A stretch of DNA of 64,000 nt from Curtobacterium sp. L6-1. GTDB taxonomy: Bacteria; Actinomycetota; Actinomycetes; Actinomycetales; Microbacteriaceae. Shown here one piece after another: positions 1 through 7,760 of this stretch (its first letter is position 1; every line of letters starts with the position of its first letter). Where the stretch lies: the NCBI RefSeq assembly GCF_018885305.1, contig NZ_CP076544.1, forward strand, positions 2,170,001 to 2,234,000. Reading direction: 5' to 3'. The notes under the pieces were generated by a model. The model worked only from the letters and a program-made list of their open reading frames with translations, did not search any database and was not told the DNA's origin. A program made the translations under genes and the position numbers.

Positions 1-206
1 AGCAGCGGGATACACCACCCTCACCGTCCCATAGCCGATCGTCCACTTCGGCAGGTTCCGAGTTATCGGCGTATTTCGAATTCCTGGCGTAGCGCTGGGG
101 CTCACAAGCCACGGAAACCACCTACGTGCTTCGGGACGGGAAGTAAAGGACACGCGATGCGCCGCTGGCGAAATCCACACCACGAACGACTCTGCTGCCG
201 GGATGC
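1..206. other. Window-edge stretch without a recognisable gene
   Basis: No frame on either strand reads as a convincing protein here. It lies downstream of the minus-strand gene that ends at 207 and has the moderate GC of the accessory region. No tRNA, attachment site or palindrome was recognised. Confidence 0.4.
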
Positions 207-1127
207 CTATAGTTCTGCGTCCGCGTCCTCATAGGCGTCGGAGGCAGCCGGGCGATCATCCACGGGCACTTCATACCGCGTCGAGACCCCTACTTTCACT
301 CGGCGGAGGATGCCGGCCGCAACGAACCGATCAAGGCCGAGCATCGTCGCGTCGCGAAGAGCTCGAGCGAGGTCGACCTTGCTTCCGAGAGAGCCCAGGA
401 GCCGACGGCGCCGGAGCGGAAGGAACGGAAAGAAAAACGAGAGCGACGAAAGGAAAATCTGTTCCTTCAGCGCTTGTTGAAAGTCCCTCGAGTGGAACAC
501 AAAGTTGCGCTCGTTGACCACTTCAGCCAGTGCCCGTTCTTGCGTGTCGGGGTCGTACAGATAGTCGAGGGTGCGTTCGTCCCTGCGCTGACTGCTGCTT
601 GCAACGAGGTATCCAAGCGCGATGAGTACGAAGATCGCCGCGGCGGAAATGAAGTAGCCATACGAAGACAGGAACATCACGTCAGTGATCCCAAAAGGTT
701 CACGCAGCGCCCACAATCCCGCGATGACGGCACCGAGACCCGCAAAAGGAAAAGTTCGAGAGTTCCGGAAATCCTTCGTCGCCTCGATGCGCGATGATGC
801 TCGGCTCTCCTGCAGTCTGATCGTCGCCGTGTTCTCGGGGTCCGTCCCGCCAACCTGATCGCCGGGCCTACCGGCCAACTTAACCAGATCAGTGAGGACG
901 TCGGCGGGAATCGGGACGAGTTGGCGCGACGGTGAGATCTCCGTCGATAGCTCACTGAGGGCATCAGTGAGTTGTTGTTGTCTGTCCTTTCGGTCGAGAT
1001 CCAGGTCGTACTCCTGTAGGCCCACCAACTCTCGCCGAATCGCCCTCTGCAGCGCCTCGGCATTGGTGCCATCCTCTGGCGTGAAGCCGAGTTCTTCGGC
1101 CTTGGCGGCGATGTGAGATGAAGACAC
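207..1127 (-). CDS. Hypothetical protein with two membrane segments
   Basis: I do not recognise this 306-residue protein. The N-terminal ~120 residues are charged and probably helical. Two hydrophobic stretches follow at about residues 128-147 and 155-178, the second reading IFVLIALGYLVA. After them comes a cytoplasmic-looking part of about 125 residues with a short hydrophobic patch (FLSSLSFFFPFLPL) and an acidic tail. The start is a GTG at 1127. It sits in the accessory region beside a GNAT gene on the same strand, about 100 bp away, with no other functional context. The continuous hydrophobic pattern supports a real gene. No enzymatic motif is visible. Confidence 0.65.
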   Translation of the reverse strand: MSSSHIAAKAEELGFTPEDGTNAEALQRAIRRELVGLQEYDLDLDRKDRQQQLTDALSELSTEISPSRQLVPIPADVLTDLVKLAGRPGDQVGGTDPENTATIRLQESRASSRIEATKDFRNSRTFPFAGLGAVIAGLWALREPFGITDVMFLSSYGYFISAAAIFVLIALGYLVASSSQRRDERTLDYLYDPDTQERALAEVVNERNFVFHSRDFQQALKEQIFLSSLSFFFPFLPLRRRRLLGSLGSKVDLARALRDATMLGLDRFVAAGILRRVKVGVSTRYEVPVDDRPAASDAYEDADAEL

Positions 1128-1231
1128 GTCGAAACTCTAACCACTGCGTAGCCGCCTCCGTGAGCAGCGTGACTCGGTGGCGCTGTTCTGGCAGGGCGTT
1201 GTGGTGCACCTTCCTCTCGCATGACGATCGA

Positions 1232-1711
1232 CTACCGGACATGGGTCGCCAGGTTCAATGTCATCGCGAGAGACCCGACGGCGTCCTGTCGACTGGTCTC
1301 GACGAAGCCCGCGCGTTCATACGTCCGTAGGGCCGGACGGTTGCCCGTCACGACGTTGAGGCCGATCGAGGTCGCACCGAGTGCACGTGCTCGGGCGACG
1401 GCAAGCCGCACTAACTCGTGGGCCAAGCCGCGGCCTCGCTCGGCGGGATCGACCAGAACCCGTCCGAGGTGAGCATGGCCGTCGCGCATCGCGAGTTTGA
1501 ACTGGCCGATCGGTTCCGTACCAGCGTCAACTGCCACCCATGCCGTTCGTTCAGGGCTCTGTTCGTCCACCGTGAGCTGATCGAGGGTCAGAGGCCATCG
1601 TAGGCGGGGGCCGGCGAAGAGGTACAGCGCCTCGGCGTCCGGCACCCACGACACGATCAGATGGCAGTCATCACTGGACCGCGGTCGAATCGAGAGCACG
1701 TCGCACATCAT
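1232..1711 (-). CDS. GNAT family N-acetyltransferase
   Basis: A 159-residue single-domain GCN5-related acetyltransferase. The acetyl-CoA binding motif A is clear: LGRVLVDPAERGRGLAHELV carries the V-x-P...RGRGLA pattern near the middle. It is followed by IGLNVVTGNRPALRTYERAGF, the usual motif B with the asparagine and tyrosine of the family. Substrates cannot be predicted from sequence. The length is normal for a standalone GNAT. The start is an ATG preceded by a second in-frame ATG choice one codon later. The neighbour on the same strand is the unknown membrane protein at 207-1127. Confidence 0.85.
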   Translation of the reverse strand: MMCDVLSIRPRSSDDCHLIVSWVPDAEALYLFAGPRLRWPLTLDQLTVDEQSPERTAWVAVDAGTEPIGQFKLAMRDGHAHLGRVLVDPAERGRGLAHELVRLAVARARALGATSIGLNVVTGNRPALRTYERAGFVETSRQDAVGSLAMTLNLATHVR

Positions 1712-2389
1712 CCGCGCGATTGGTCACACCGATTTTCAGCCACCACGGAGTGGAACGCGGGGAGGAGGGGCTCTGAGCGCCCCCTGGGAACAGACAGCCA
1801 CGGGGGCGCCAGCAGGAAGCCTGGTCCCGACGGGAGGCAGCGCTGCTGCTAGAGGGAGACCAGAACTCTCCGAAGCCCTTGGTAACTGGATCGTGAGCAT
1901 TTCGAATAGAGCTTCGACACACGCTGACGAAGCTGGATGACACCTGCGCATAGGCAGCGGAACTTGTCCTCCGGCCCCTTAGCGATGCAGACCGAGCAGC
2001 ACTACTTGTCAAAAGCGAGTCCTTGGACAATTTAGGCTGCGCGTTCGACACGTTGTTCCCGCAGCCACAAACAGGGAGCAAGCTCAGGCACATCGACGAA
2101 CCGCGAGAACATCCCGTGGAACGAGACCGTGATGGTGTTCATCCAGACTGGCTCGTCCCTGAGCAGCACCGACCCAGCCGACTGCACTCGCTCGGACGTC
2201 GGGGAGTCGACCTCGTCCGGCTCCCCGAGAAGCAAGAGCTGGCTGTTCGTGCGGCCCCTCAGCGAGGCAACCAACCACCGCTTCAGGCACAAACCTGCGC
2301 GCAGTCTGCTGACAGGACACGTGAATCACTGACAACAAGCCTTGTGGCCCGACAGGTTGTCCATGGCCCCGTCCGGGCTGTCGCTCGGT
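1712..2389. other. 678-bp stretch with no well-supported gene
   Basis: This gap lies between the GNAT gene and the NTF2-like gene. The only coding-like stretch is a short minus-strand frame at 2032-2292, listed separately. Given the decayed genes just to the right, it may hold remnants too eroded to recognise. I see no RNA gene, clear terminator or inverted repeat. Confidence 0.4.
2032..2292 (-). CDS. Possible small hypothetical protein
   Basis: An 86-codon frame whose translation (containing SQLLLLGEPDEVDSP and WMNTITVSFHGMFSRF) looks more protein-like than the alternatives, but which has no recognisable domain. There is no strong ribosome site and no homologous copy in the window. It could be a fragment of a larger decayed gene. 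Confidence is low. Confidence 0.25.
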   Translation of the reverse strand: MCLKRWLVASLRGRTNSQLLLLGEPDEVDSPTSERVQSAGSVLLRDEPVWMNTITVSFHGMFSRFVDVPELAPCLWLREQRVERAA

Positions 2390-2773
2390 CTACTTGCGCG
2401 GTTCTCCGCCGTTGAACGCGCCCACGACCGCGAAATGGTTTCGGAGGCGAAGCCCTTCCTCGGTCTCGCGCCACATCGAGCCCCGCGTGTGACTGACGCC
2501 ATCCTGAGAAGTCCACGTGTACGAGATGTTGCCTGCCGGCGTCTCGTCGTTGACCGGCACCCAGCGAGGCTCCACCGACGGCACGACCACCTCCGAGTAG
2601 ATGGCCCGACGCAGGAACTCTCGACGCGAGATGCCCTGTTCCCCGCTCATTTCTCCAGCCATGAATCTGTCTTCGAGGAGCTGTTCGAGCGCCTCGTAGT
2701 CCGCGTCGCGGATGGCAGCGTGGAAGCGCCGTTCGAGGATCTGCAAGCGGTCTTGGGATGGTGCGTCAGTCAC
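2390..2773 (-). CDS. NTF2-like (SnoaL/DUF4440-type) small protein
   Basis: A 127-residue protein that looks like a nuclear-transport-factor-2 fold domain. The N-terminal helix (QILERRFHAAIRDADYEALE) is the typical opening of SnoaL/DUF4440 proteins, followed by strands ending in W-R-E-T-E-E-G-L-R. The GTG at 2773 is chosen as the start because GTG-ACT-GAC is matched in the second copy (GTG-ACC-GAT at 4567) and GGAG lies just upstream. Longer in-frame starts would run into the paralogous upstream DNA. Such domains can be enzymes, binding subunits or immunity-like proteins. No catalytic residues are evident, so the role is unknown. An inactivated duplicate lies at 4185-4567. Confidence 0.7.
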   Translation of the reverse strand: MTDAPSQDRLQILERRFHAAIRDADYEALEQLLEDRFMAGEMSGEQGISRREFLRRAIYSEVVVPSVEPRWVPVNDETPAGNISYTWTSQDGVSHTRGSMWRETEEGLRLRNHFAVVGAFNGGEPRK

Positions 2774-2881
2774 GCTCCAACACTTCCATGGGTCGACGAA
2801 GCCGCAAAACCACCGGAACGCCCAACGCGCCCGGCCGGACAGCGTGCGGAGCTCGCTTTGGAGATGCAGCATAGGACGGCG

Positions 2882-3245
2882 GTGCCTCCCCTGAGCAAGT
2901 ATGAGCGCTCTCTTCTCCGAGCCCGGTCGATTCTCGCGATCGATGTCGAGCCTCGGTCCCACCGCACTTCATCTCGGGTTTCCGGACGGCAAGCCGGTGC
3001 TCCGTACGGCCGGCCGTTCGCTCGTCCGGCGCCGGCTACCGGTTGCGCGCACACGCGATGCTGGGAGCAGGAGCCGCTCCTGGCGCAGCTGCGCGACGAC
3101 CCAAATTGAGTTCCGCCTTCGGCGAAGGGACTCTTGTCGCGCATCCCCGCGACAGCAGCAAGTGCTGCTCGGAGGTGCTCGACGAAGCTTGCTCAGGAGC
3201 GCTGGCAGCACGTCCGGCTGTTCGTGCTGGATGTTCCACCCCGGG
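2882..3245 (+). pseudogene. Remnant of tyrosine-recombinase-like gene (copy 1)
   Basis: The 5' part matches the intact copy at 4675. Both begin at a GTG preceded by ATAGG, and both encode the conserved string YGRPFARPAP followed by CAHTRCWE. In this copy the frame stops at a TGA (3107-3109). A short further piece encodes AQERWQHVRLFVLD, matching AAERWQRIRLFVRD of copy 2, and then stops at about 3245. The rest of the recombinase domain is missing. It is therefore a truncated, frame-disrupted duplicate. The divergent NTF2-like gene to its left is duplicated with it. Confidence 0.7.
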
Positions 3246-3332
3246 TCTGATGGAGGCCCTCAATTCACGGGAGGACGAGAGTCAATAGAGCACAGCAAGG
3301 CGCGAACGGTCACCTTCGAGCACCCACTCGGG

Positions 3333-3520
3333 CTATCGGACGATGCGCTCGTTGATGACTTCCCAGTCCCGGTGGCCAACCGACCCGAGCAGGGCCAGGA
3401 CTCGCGGGCCGAAGTGTCCGGATGCGTTGGCCTCCGCCAGGCTCTTGACCGTCTGTCGGCACTCGGTGCTCCATACGGACGCCCAGGCGCGGATGAAGTT
3501 GAGTGAGTTCGTCGGCGAGG
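3333..3520 (-). pseudogene. Frameshifted C-terminal gene fragment
   Basis: On the minus strand one frame ending at the TAG at 3333-3335 gives a natural-looking helical sequence of about 55 residues, including FIRAWASVWSTECRQTVKSL and GSVGHRDWEVINERIVR. The frame has no usable start codon and meets a stop upstream. The preceding coding-like part (SVADLADEL) lies in a different frame, so at least one frameshift separates them. It may be the broken tail of the DUF723-like gene that ends at 3525, or of a separate gene. I do not recognise the family. Confidence 0.4.
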
Positions 3521-3524
3521 TCCG

Positions 3525-4094
3525 CTACCGAGCGTCCGCTCGGTTTCGATTCGGCCGCTTCCGACCTGTGGTGGTCCCGGCGGGACGGTTCCGCCACTGG
3601 CCCTTCTCGTTCACTTTCCTGGAACGCGGAGCAGCGCGGTGCCCTCGGAGGGCACAGTCCGGGCAGCCAGCGGGGTGCTTGTACGTGTGGTTGTCCGGAC
3701 GCACAGAGAAAGCCCCGTGGTCGGTGCACACCACGGTCACGTCCGTCTTGGCGTCGACGTAGATGACTTCGCTGTAGTCATAGCGTTGCCCGTGGACCTG
3801 GACCGCTTTGGCGACGAAGCGTTCACGACGGACTTCCGTGCTGGCGTTGAAGCCCTTGCAGTCGCGGCATCCCTGCCCACGCTGCGGACCCCAAGGGGTG
3901 TCTCGAACTCGCCGGTGCTCGCGCGGCGTCTGCTCGAAGGGACCGTGTTCGGGGCAGATGATGATGACCTTGGTGTCACCGTTGACGTAATTCCGTCCAA
4001 CGTGGGTGTAGTCGTAGCGGCCTTCGTGCAGCTTCGTCGCGAACGCGATGAACTCGGCTGCTCGTTCTTCGCGGGTGGCGGTGCGGTAGTCCAA
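3525..4094 (-). CDS. Protein with two DUF723-like Cys/His repeats
   Basis: This 189-residue protein contains two tandem repeats with the DUF723 pattern. Repeat 1 (about residues 18-78) has YDYTHVGRNY, then VIIICPEHGPF, then GCRDC. Repeat 2 (about 90-150) has YDYSEVIYVD, then VTVVCTDHGAF, then GCPDC. The spaced C-x2-HG and C-x2-C elements suggest metal binding. Such repeats occur in phage and mobile-element proteins, sometimes attached to nucleases, but no nuclease domain is visible here. The C-terminal 35 residues are basic and may be a frameshifted tail, since a coding-like fragment follows in another frame (3333-3520). It lies between the two duplicated NTF2-like genes. Confidence 0.7.
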   Translation of the reverse strand: MDYRTATREERAAEFIAFATKLHEGRYDYTHVGRNYVNGDTKVIIICPEHGPFEQTPREHRRVRDTPWGPQRGQGCRDCKGFNASTEVRRERFVAKAVQVHGQRYDYSEVIYVDAKTDVTVVCTDHGAFSVRPDNHTYKHPAGCPDCALRGHRAAPRSRKVNEKGQWRNRPAGTTTGRKRPNRNRADAR

Positions 4095-4184
4095 GGGGTC
4101 CTCCAGGAGTTGGTCTCCTGGCCCCTATGCCGCGCTGCGCCGATCGGGTCGCGGATCTTCCCGGTCGGGCGTGTCGTCAGTGCG

Positions 4185-4567
4185 CTACCGGTGCAGCTCC
4201 CCTCCGTTGAAGGCACGCTGCTGGGCGAAGTACTGACGTAGCCGCAGGCCTTCGTCCGTCTCGCTCCACCAGGAGCCGCGCCAGTGTTCGACGCCTTCGG
4301 CGTCGTTCCAGCGATAACTGATCTTCCCGGGCGGCGTTTCGTCGTGGTTCGCAATTCACCGCGGCTCGCTGTTCGGAACGACGACCTCTGCGTAGATGGC
4401 TCGGCGGAGGAACTCGCGGCGCGAGATCTGTCCTTCGCCTCCAATCTCGGTTGCCGAGAAGTCGCATGAAGAAGCCGTTCGAGGGCTTCGTGGTCGCCGT
4501 CACGCAGCGCCGCGATGAAGCGAAGTTCGAGGGTCTGCAAGCGGTCTTGAGAGAGCGCATCGGTCAC
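4185..4567 (-). pseudogene. Inactivated NTF2-like gene (second copy)
   Basis: This is a duplicate of 2390-2773. It starts at GTG 4567 with TDALSQDRLQTLELRF, close to TDAPSQDRLQILERRF in the first copy. After about 33 codons the frame shifts, and the homologous sequence continues in another frame (QISRREFLRRAIYAEVVVP). The codon for the tryptophan in copy 1 (EPRWVPVNDE) is TGA here, so there is also a nonsense mutation. The homology runs on to a TAG at 4185-4187 (RAFNGGELHR). The two lesions make it a pseudogene. Confidence 0.75.
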
Positions 4568-4674
4568 CGTTCAGCCTTACCTGAAGCCGCCGCCCCGCGG
4601 GACCGGCACGAAGGTGTGACACGCCCGACGGTCACAGCAACGACCCGCTCCTCGGCTCGTCGCATAGGTCGGTT

Positions 4675-5871
4675 GTGTCGTTCTTCACCGCGCATGAGCG
4701 CGATCTTCTTCGTTCAGCTATCGCGCCCGTGGATGCTGTGCGTCCTCAGCGGTTGCGCGTCCCCTCGGGCATCAGCGGCCGTCCCATGGGTGCTGCCTAC
4801 GGTCGCCCGTTCGCACGCCCGGCCCCGGTCTCCAACTGTGCGCACACGCGATGCTGGGAGCCAACGCCGCTCTCATTCGCTCCCGTGGGCGCGGAGAATC
4901 AGTGTCCAGCCCTGGGCGAAGGGACTCTTGTCACGCGCCTTCAGCCGAGCGCCGCGCACGCCATTGCGACATACACGCCGCAGCTCGCCGCGGAGCGGTG
5001 GCAGCGCATTCGTTTGTTCGTGCGGGACGCGGTGGCGGTCATCGCACCGGCATGCGCCTGGCTCGCGGAGCGGTTGATGGTCGTCGTCGCCGGGCACGTG
5101 GACTGGGTCGCGAACGTGTGCGAGTACCCGTTGCAAGCAGCGGTCGTGTTCCACCCGGTGATGATCCGCCGCTACATCAGCCGCGATGACGTCGAACGGA
5201 GCGACAAAACCCGGCGTGACTATCGCTCGCTGTTGCTGCGGGTCTCGGAGGTCGTCGTTCCGACCGCGGATCCGCTCGAGTTCTCTGCACTCAACGGTCA
5301 GTCAGTGACGATGCCGTACACCGACCTCGAACTCACTTTGCTCGAGTCCTGGGCCCGAGGACAGGCCAACGCACAGCGCCGCCGAAGCGCGAGTGTGCTG
5401 CTTGCGCTGTCTGCAGGAGCCGGCTTGGACGCCTGGGAAGTGCAGCACCTCCAACACAGCGACGTCTGCGTCACAAGCTCCGGAATCGTCATCGATGTCG
5501 ACGGCGCAACGCCCCGGCAGAGCGTCGTCAACCAGCGGTGGGAGCAACTCCTCCTCGACGGACTCCGAGGCCTGAGCGGCGACCGCCTCGTGTTCGGAGC
5601 AGCCGACCGCGAGACCACCTTCAACATCGTGACGAAGTTCATCCGTCACACCGACCGGGGCAACGAGCCGAACCCAATGCCCAAAGGGATGCGGGCCACC
5701 TGGATAGCAGGACACCTCGCCGCACAAACGCCCGCCGACCTGCTCATGCGCGCTGCCGGCACCACCAAAGCAGCACATCTCGCAGCGTCCCTCGTCCACG
5801 TCCCAGACCTGCACACCGCGGTTCATCGGCGACGTCTGCTTGCCGAAGCCCGCGGTCAGAGCACCCGGTAG
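4675..5871 (+). CDS. Tyrosine-recombinase-like protein with degenerate active site (copy 2)
   Basis: A 398-residue protein with the fold pattern of a tyrosine recombinase. An N-terminal helical part (about 100-190, including RRYISRDDV and RRDYRSLLLRV) is followed by a catalytic-domain-like part (about 225-385). The expected active site is gone. Box I reads GAGLDAWEV (Arg to Asp), box II reads KGMRATW (only the second Arg kept), the LGH position is AGT, and the Tyr position falls in ASLVHVP. GTG 4675 is chosen because it aligns with the GTG of the copy 1 remnant. Copy 1 and copy 2 share a roughly 90-residue N-terminal extension missing from copy 3. It converges with the HA-domain gene, overlapping by 16 bp. 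It is probably not a working integrase; a DNA-binding role is inferred. Confidence 0.7.
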   Translation: MSFFTAHERDLLRSAIAPVDAVRPQRLRVPSGISGRPMGAAYGRPFARPAPVSNCAHTRCWEPTPLSFAPVGAENQCPALGEGTLVTRLQPSAAHAIATYTPQLAAERWQRIRLFVRDAVAVIAPACAWLAERLMVVVAGHVDWVANVCEYPLQAAVVFHPVMIRRYISRDDVERSDKTRRDYRSLLLRVSEVVVPTADPLEFSALNGQSVTMPYTDLELTLLESWARGQANAQRRRSASVLLALSAGAGLDAWEVQHLQHSDVCVTSSGIVIDVDGATPRQSVVNQRWEQLLLDGLRGLSGDRLVFGAADRETTFNIVTKFIRHTDRGNEPNPMPKGMRATWIAGHLAAQTPADLLMRAAGTTKAAHLAASLVHVPDLHTAVHRRRLLAEARGQSTR

Positions 5872-6425
5872 CGTGCCGCGCGGAGCCGTGCTGCCCGGTC
5901 GGCGCGGAGCTGCCCGCGGCTCTCGAGCGCGCGCTGATGCGCAACCCACCGCCCGATCCTCACCTCTGCCGGGTCGGACGAGCGGCGCCGCGGAGCAAAC
6001 CCGTTCGCTTCCCAGAACTCCTGATGCTCAGCAAAGCGCGCAGACCACGTCGAGTCGCGCGGGGACCACGCGAAACCCGGCACCGCCTCCAGCCGCCGCT
6101 TCTGGTAATCCAGGTAGCCACCCGAGGCGTGCGCCTGACGGAAGTACGCCACCGTGTCGACCAGCGCCTGCTCGTCGGTCGCTGGACGTGGCCGCCGCGA
6201 ATCTGCGCGAGGCATCCGAGCGTGTTGTGCAACGAACGCGTCCAGGCCGTGCACACGCAGGATCCATCGACGCACGAACGGTTCGACTGCTGCGGTCTCG
6301 TCGATGTCGGCGAAGAAGTAGTCGATGCTGCGTCGCTGATCGAGGGTGAGCTGCCGTGTCGGCAGCGCGCTGAGTGCTTCGTACTCGGACCGCAGGAGAG
6401 CAAGGGCGGGGGTAGGGGCGGGCAT
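5856..6425 (-). CDS. Orphan helicase-associated (HA) domain protein
   Basis: A 189-residue protein whose C-terminal half matches the helicase-associated domain: WSARFAEHQEFWEANGFAP, then VRIGRWVAHQRALESRGQL, then a basic end. A partial first repeat (GYLDYQKRRLEAVPGFAWSP) precedes it. HA domains normally come as repeats behind a superfamily 2 helicase motor. Here no ATPase motif exists and the length leaves no room for one. The N-terminal ~80 residues are helical and unassigned. The 3' end overlaps that of the recombinase-like gene (4675-5871) on the other strand. Nucleic-acid binding is the likely role. Confidence 0.7.
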   Translation of the reverse strand: MPAPTPALALLRSEYEALSALPTRQLTLDQRRSIDYFFADIDETAAVEPFVRRWILRVHGLDAFVAQHARMPRADSRRPRPATDEQALVDTVAYFRQAHASGGYLDYQKRRLEAVPGFAWSPRDSTWSARFAEHQEFWEANGFAPRRRSSDPAEVRIGRWVAHQRALESRGQLRADRAARLRAARYRVL

Positions 6426-6866
6426 GGGTTCCTCTCCGCGACCGGCTTTCGGTCGCGGAGCGGGTATGCGCGGAACGGGTCAGAACTTTGCTGGCGGAAC
6501 GGCATGTCCGACGGCCGGGTCCACGAACAGGACCAATTGGGCGGAGCGGATCACTACGGTTACCGGGTCCACGACGCCGGAGAGGAGCGCGAACCGCATG
6601 CACGCGCCCTCCTCACCTTCGTCGCATCCAAGGCCCGAAATGCCCTCGAACGGGTCACACACGGTGGCACTGAGAAACTCGGGCGTGTCGCGCTGCAATC
6701 CGCGCCAGCAGTGGGAACCGAAGGCGTCGGATCATCGATCTTGGATTTCACGGCCGACCCGGACGGGAGCGTCCCGCATAGGGACGGCATGCGAACGACT
6801 CCGAATCGACTCGGCCACCAACTCGTCGAAGCACGCTGCGCCTGCCTACTGCTCCTGGCGGCTGCT
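6426..6866. other. 440-bp stretch upstream of recombinase-like copy 3
   Basis: No gene is well supported. A 72-codon minus-strand frame at 6480-6698 (containing FEGISGLGCDEGEEG) is possible but has no recognisable family. The stretch probably carries the promoter of the recombinase-transposase pair and of the divergent HA-domain gene. I found no clear terminal inverted repeat that would mark an insertion-sequence end. Confidence 0.35.
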
Positions 6867-7760
6867 GTGACGTACGTCCCGACGTTCCCTGCGGACCGCT
6901 GGGATCAGATCCGTCGTTTCGTGCTCGATGCCTCGGTCGAGGCTGCCGCGGCGTCAATGATCACGGCTGAGCGTCTCCTCGTCGTCGCGGCGCCGTACGT
7001 CGACTGGGTCGTCAACATCAACGGCTACCCGACCAAAACGATGGTCGTGTTCCACCCGGTGATGGTCCGCCGTTACGTCACCCGGGCCGATGTCACCTGG
7101 ACCGACACGACCCGCCGCACGTATCGGTCGTTGCTGATGCGCATGTCCGAAGCGCTCGTCGGCACCGTCCCGCTCGAGTTCTCCGCAACCTCGCCTCAGA
7201 GCACTGCTGCTCCCTACGACGACCTCGACCTGCACCTGTTAGAAAGCTGGGCAACCGGCCAGTCAACTGCCGCGCGCCGCCGCAGCGCTGGCGTCGTCCT
7301 CGCTCTCTGCACCGGGGCTGGCCTGAAAGCCAACGAACTACTCCAGGTCCGCCGACGCGATATCACCGTCGACGCCGACGGGATCCTCGTCAGCGTCGCA
7401 TGCACCGGACGCGCGGTGCCCCTTCTCGCACGCTTCGAGCCCCTGCTCCTCAACGCGATTGCGAATGTCGCCGAGGACGACTGGGTGTTCGGCTCACCCA
7501 AGCGCGTCAAGCACGGCATCAGCACCCTCACCACGTTCCTCTACGACACGGACCGCGGCAATGAGCCCGACCCAGTGACCACGCGCATGCGGAACACGTG
7601 GATCATCACCCACCTCATCGCCGGCACGAACATGCGGGCATTGATGACCGCCGCAGGCGTCACCAAGTTCGAACACCTCGACCAACTTGTCGCCCACGTT
7701 CCCGCTCTCGGCGCTGCGTCTTACCGCCAGCAGCTCCGCGCCGAGGCGGTAACACGATGA
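6867..7760 (+). CDS. Tyrosine-recombinase-like protein with degenerate active site (copy 3)
   Basis: A 297-residue paralogue of the protein at 4675-5871. They share patterns such as VVFHPVMVRRYVTR / VVFHPVMIRRYISR and TDRGNEP. The catalytic-domain layout is kept: GAGLKANELLQVRRRDI (box I), a beta-hairpin ending TGRAVPL, and RMRNTWIITHLIAGTN (box II). The nucleophile and most partners are not: Arg I is Lys, the box II His is Thr, LGH is AGV, and the Tyr position is Val (QLVAHVP). GTG 6867 is chosen because the family homology starts there; an ATG about 78 bp upstream is possible. The stop overlaps the next gene's ATG (ATGA), so the two are probably translated together. This suggests an accessory DNA-binding partner for the transposase-like protein. 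Confidence 0.75.
   Translation: MTYVPTFPADRWDQIRRFVLDASVEAAAASMITAERLLVVAAPYVDWVVNINGYPTKTMVVFHPVMVRRYVTRADVTWTDTTRRTYRSLLMRMSEALVGTVPLEFSATSPQSTAAPYDDLDLHLLESWATGQSTAARRRSAGVVLALCTGAGLKANELLQVRRRDITVDADGILVSVACTGRAVPLLARFEPLLLNAIANVAEDDWVFGSPKRVKHGISTLTTFLYDTDRGNEPDPVTTRMRNTWIITHLIAGTNMRALMTAAGVTKFEHLDQLVAHVPALGAASYRQQLRAEAVTR

Noticed and set aside
6480..6698. Small minus-strand gene of 72 codons
   Set aside because: The translation is plausible, but there is no family match, clear ribosome site or conserved copy.
5538..6866. Long open frame running into recombinase copy 3 from far upstream
   Set aside because: The part before 6867 overlaps the HA-domain gene on the other strand and does not read like a protein; family homology begins only near 6867.
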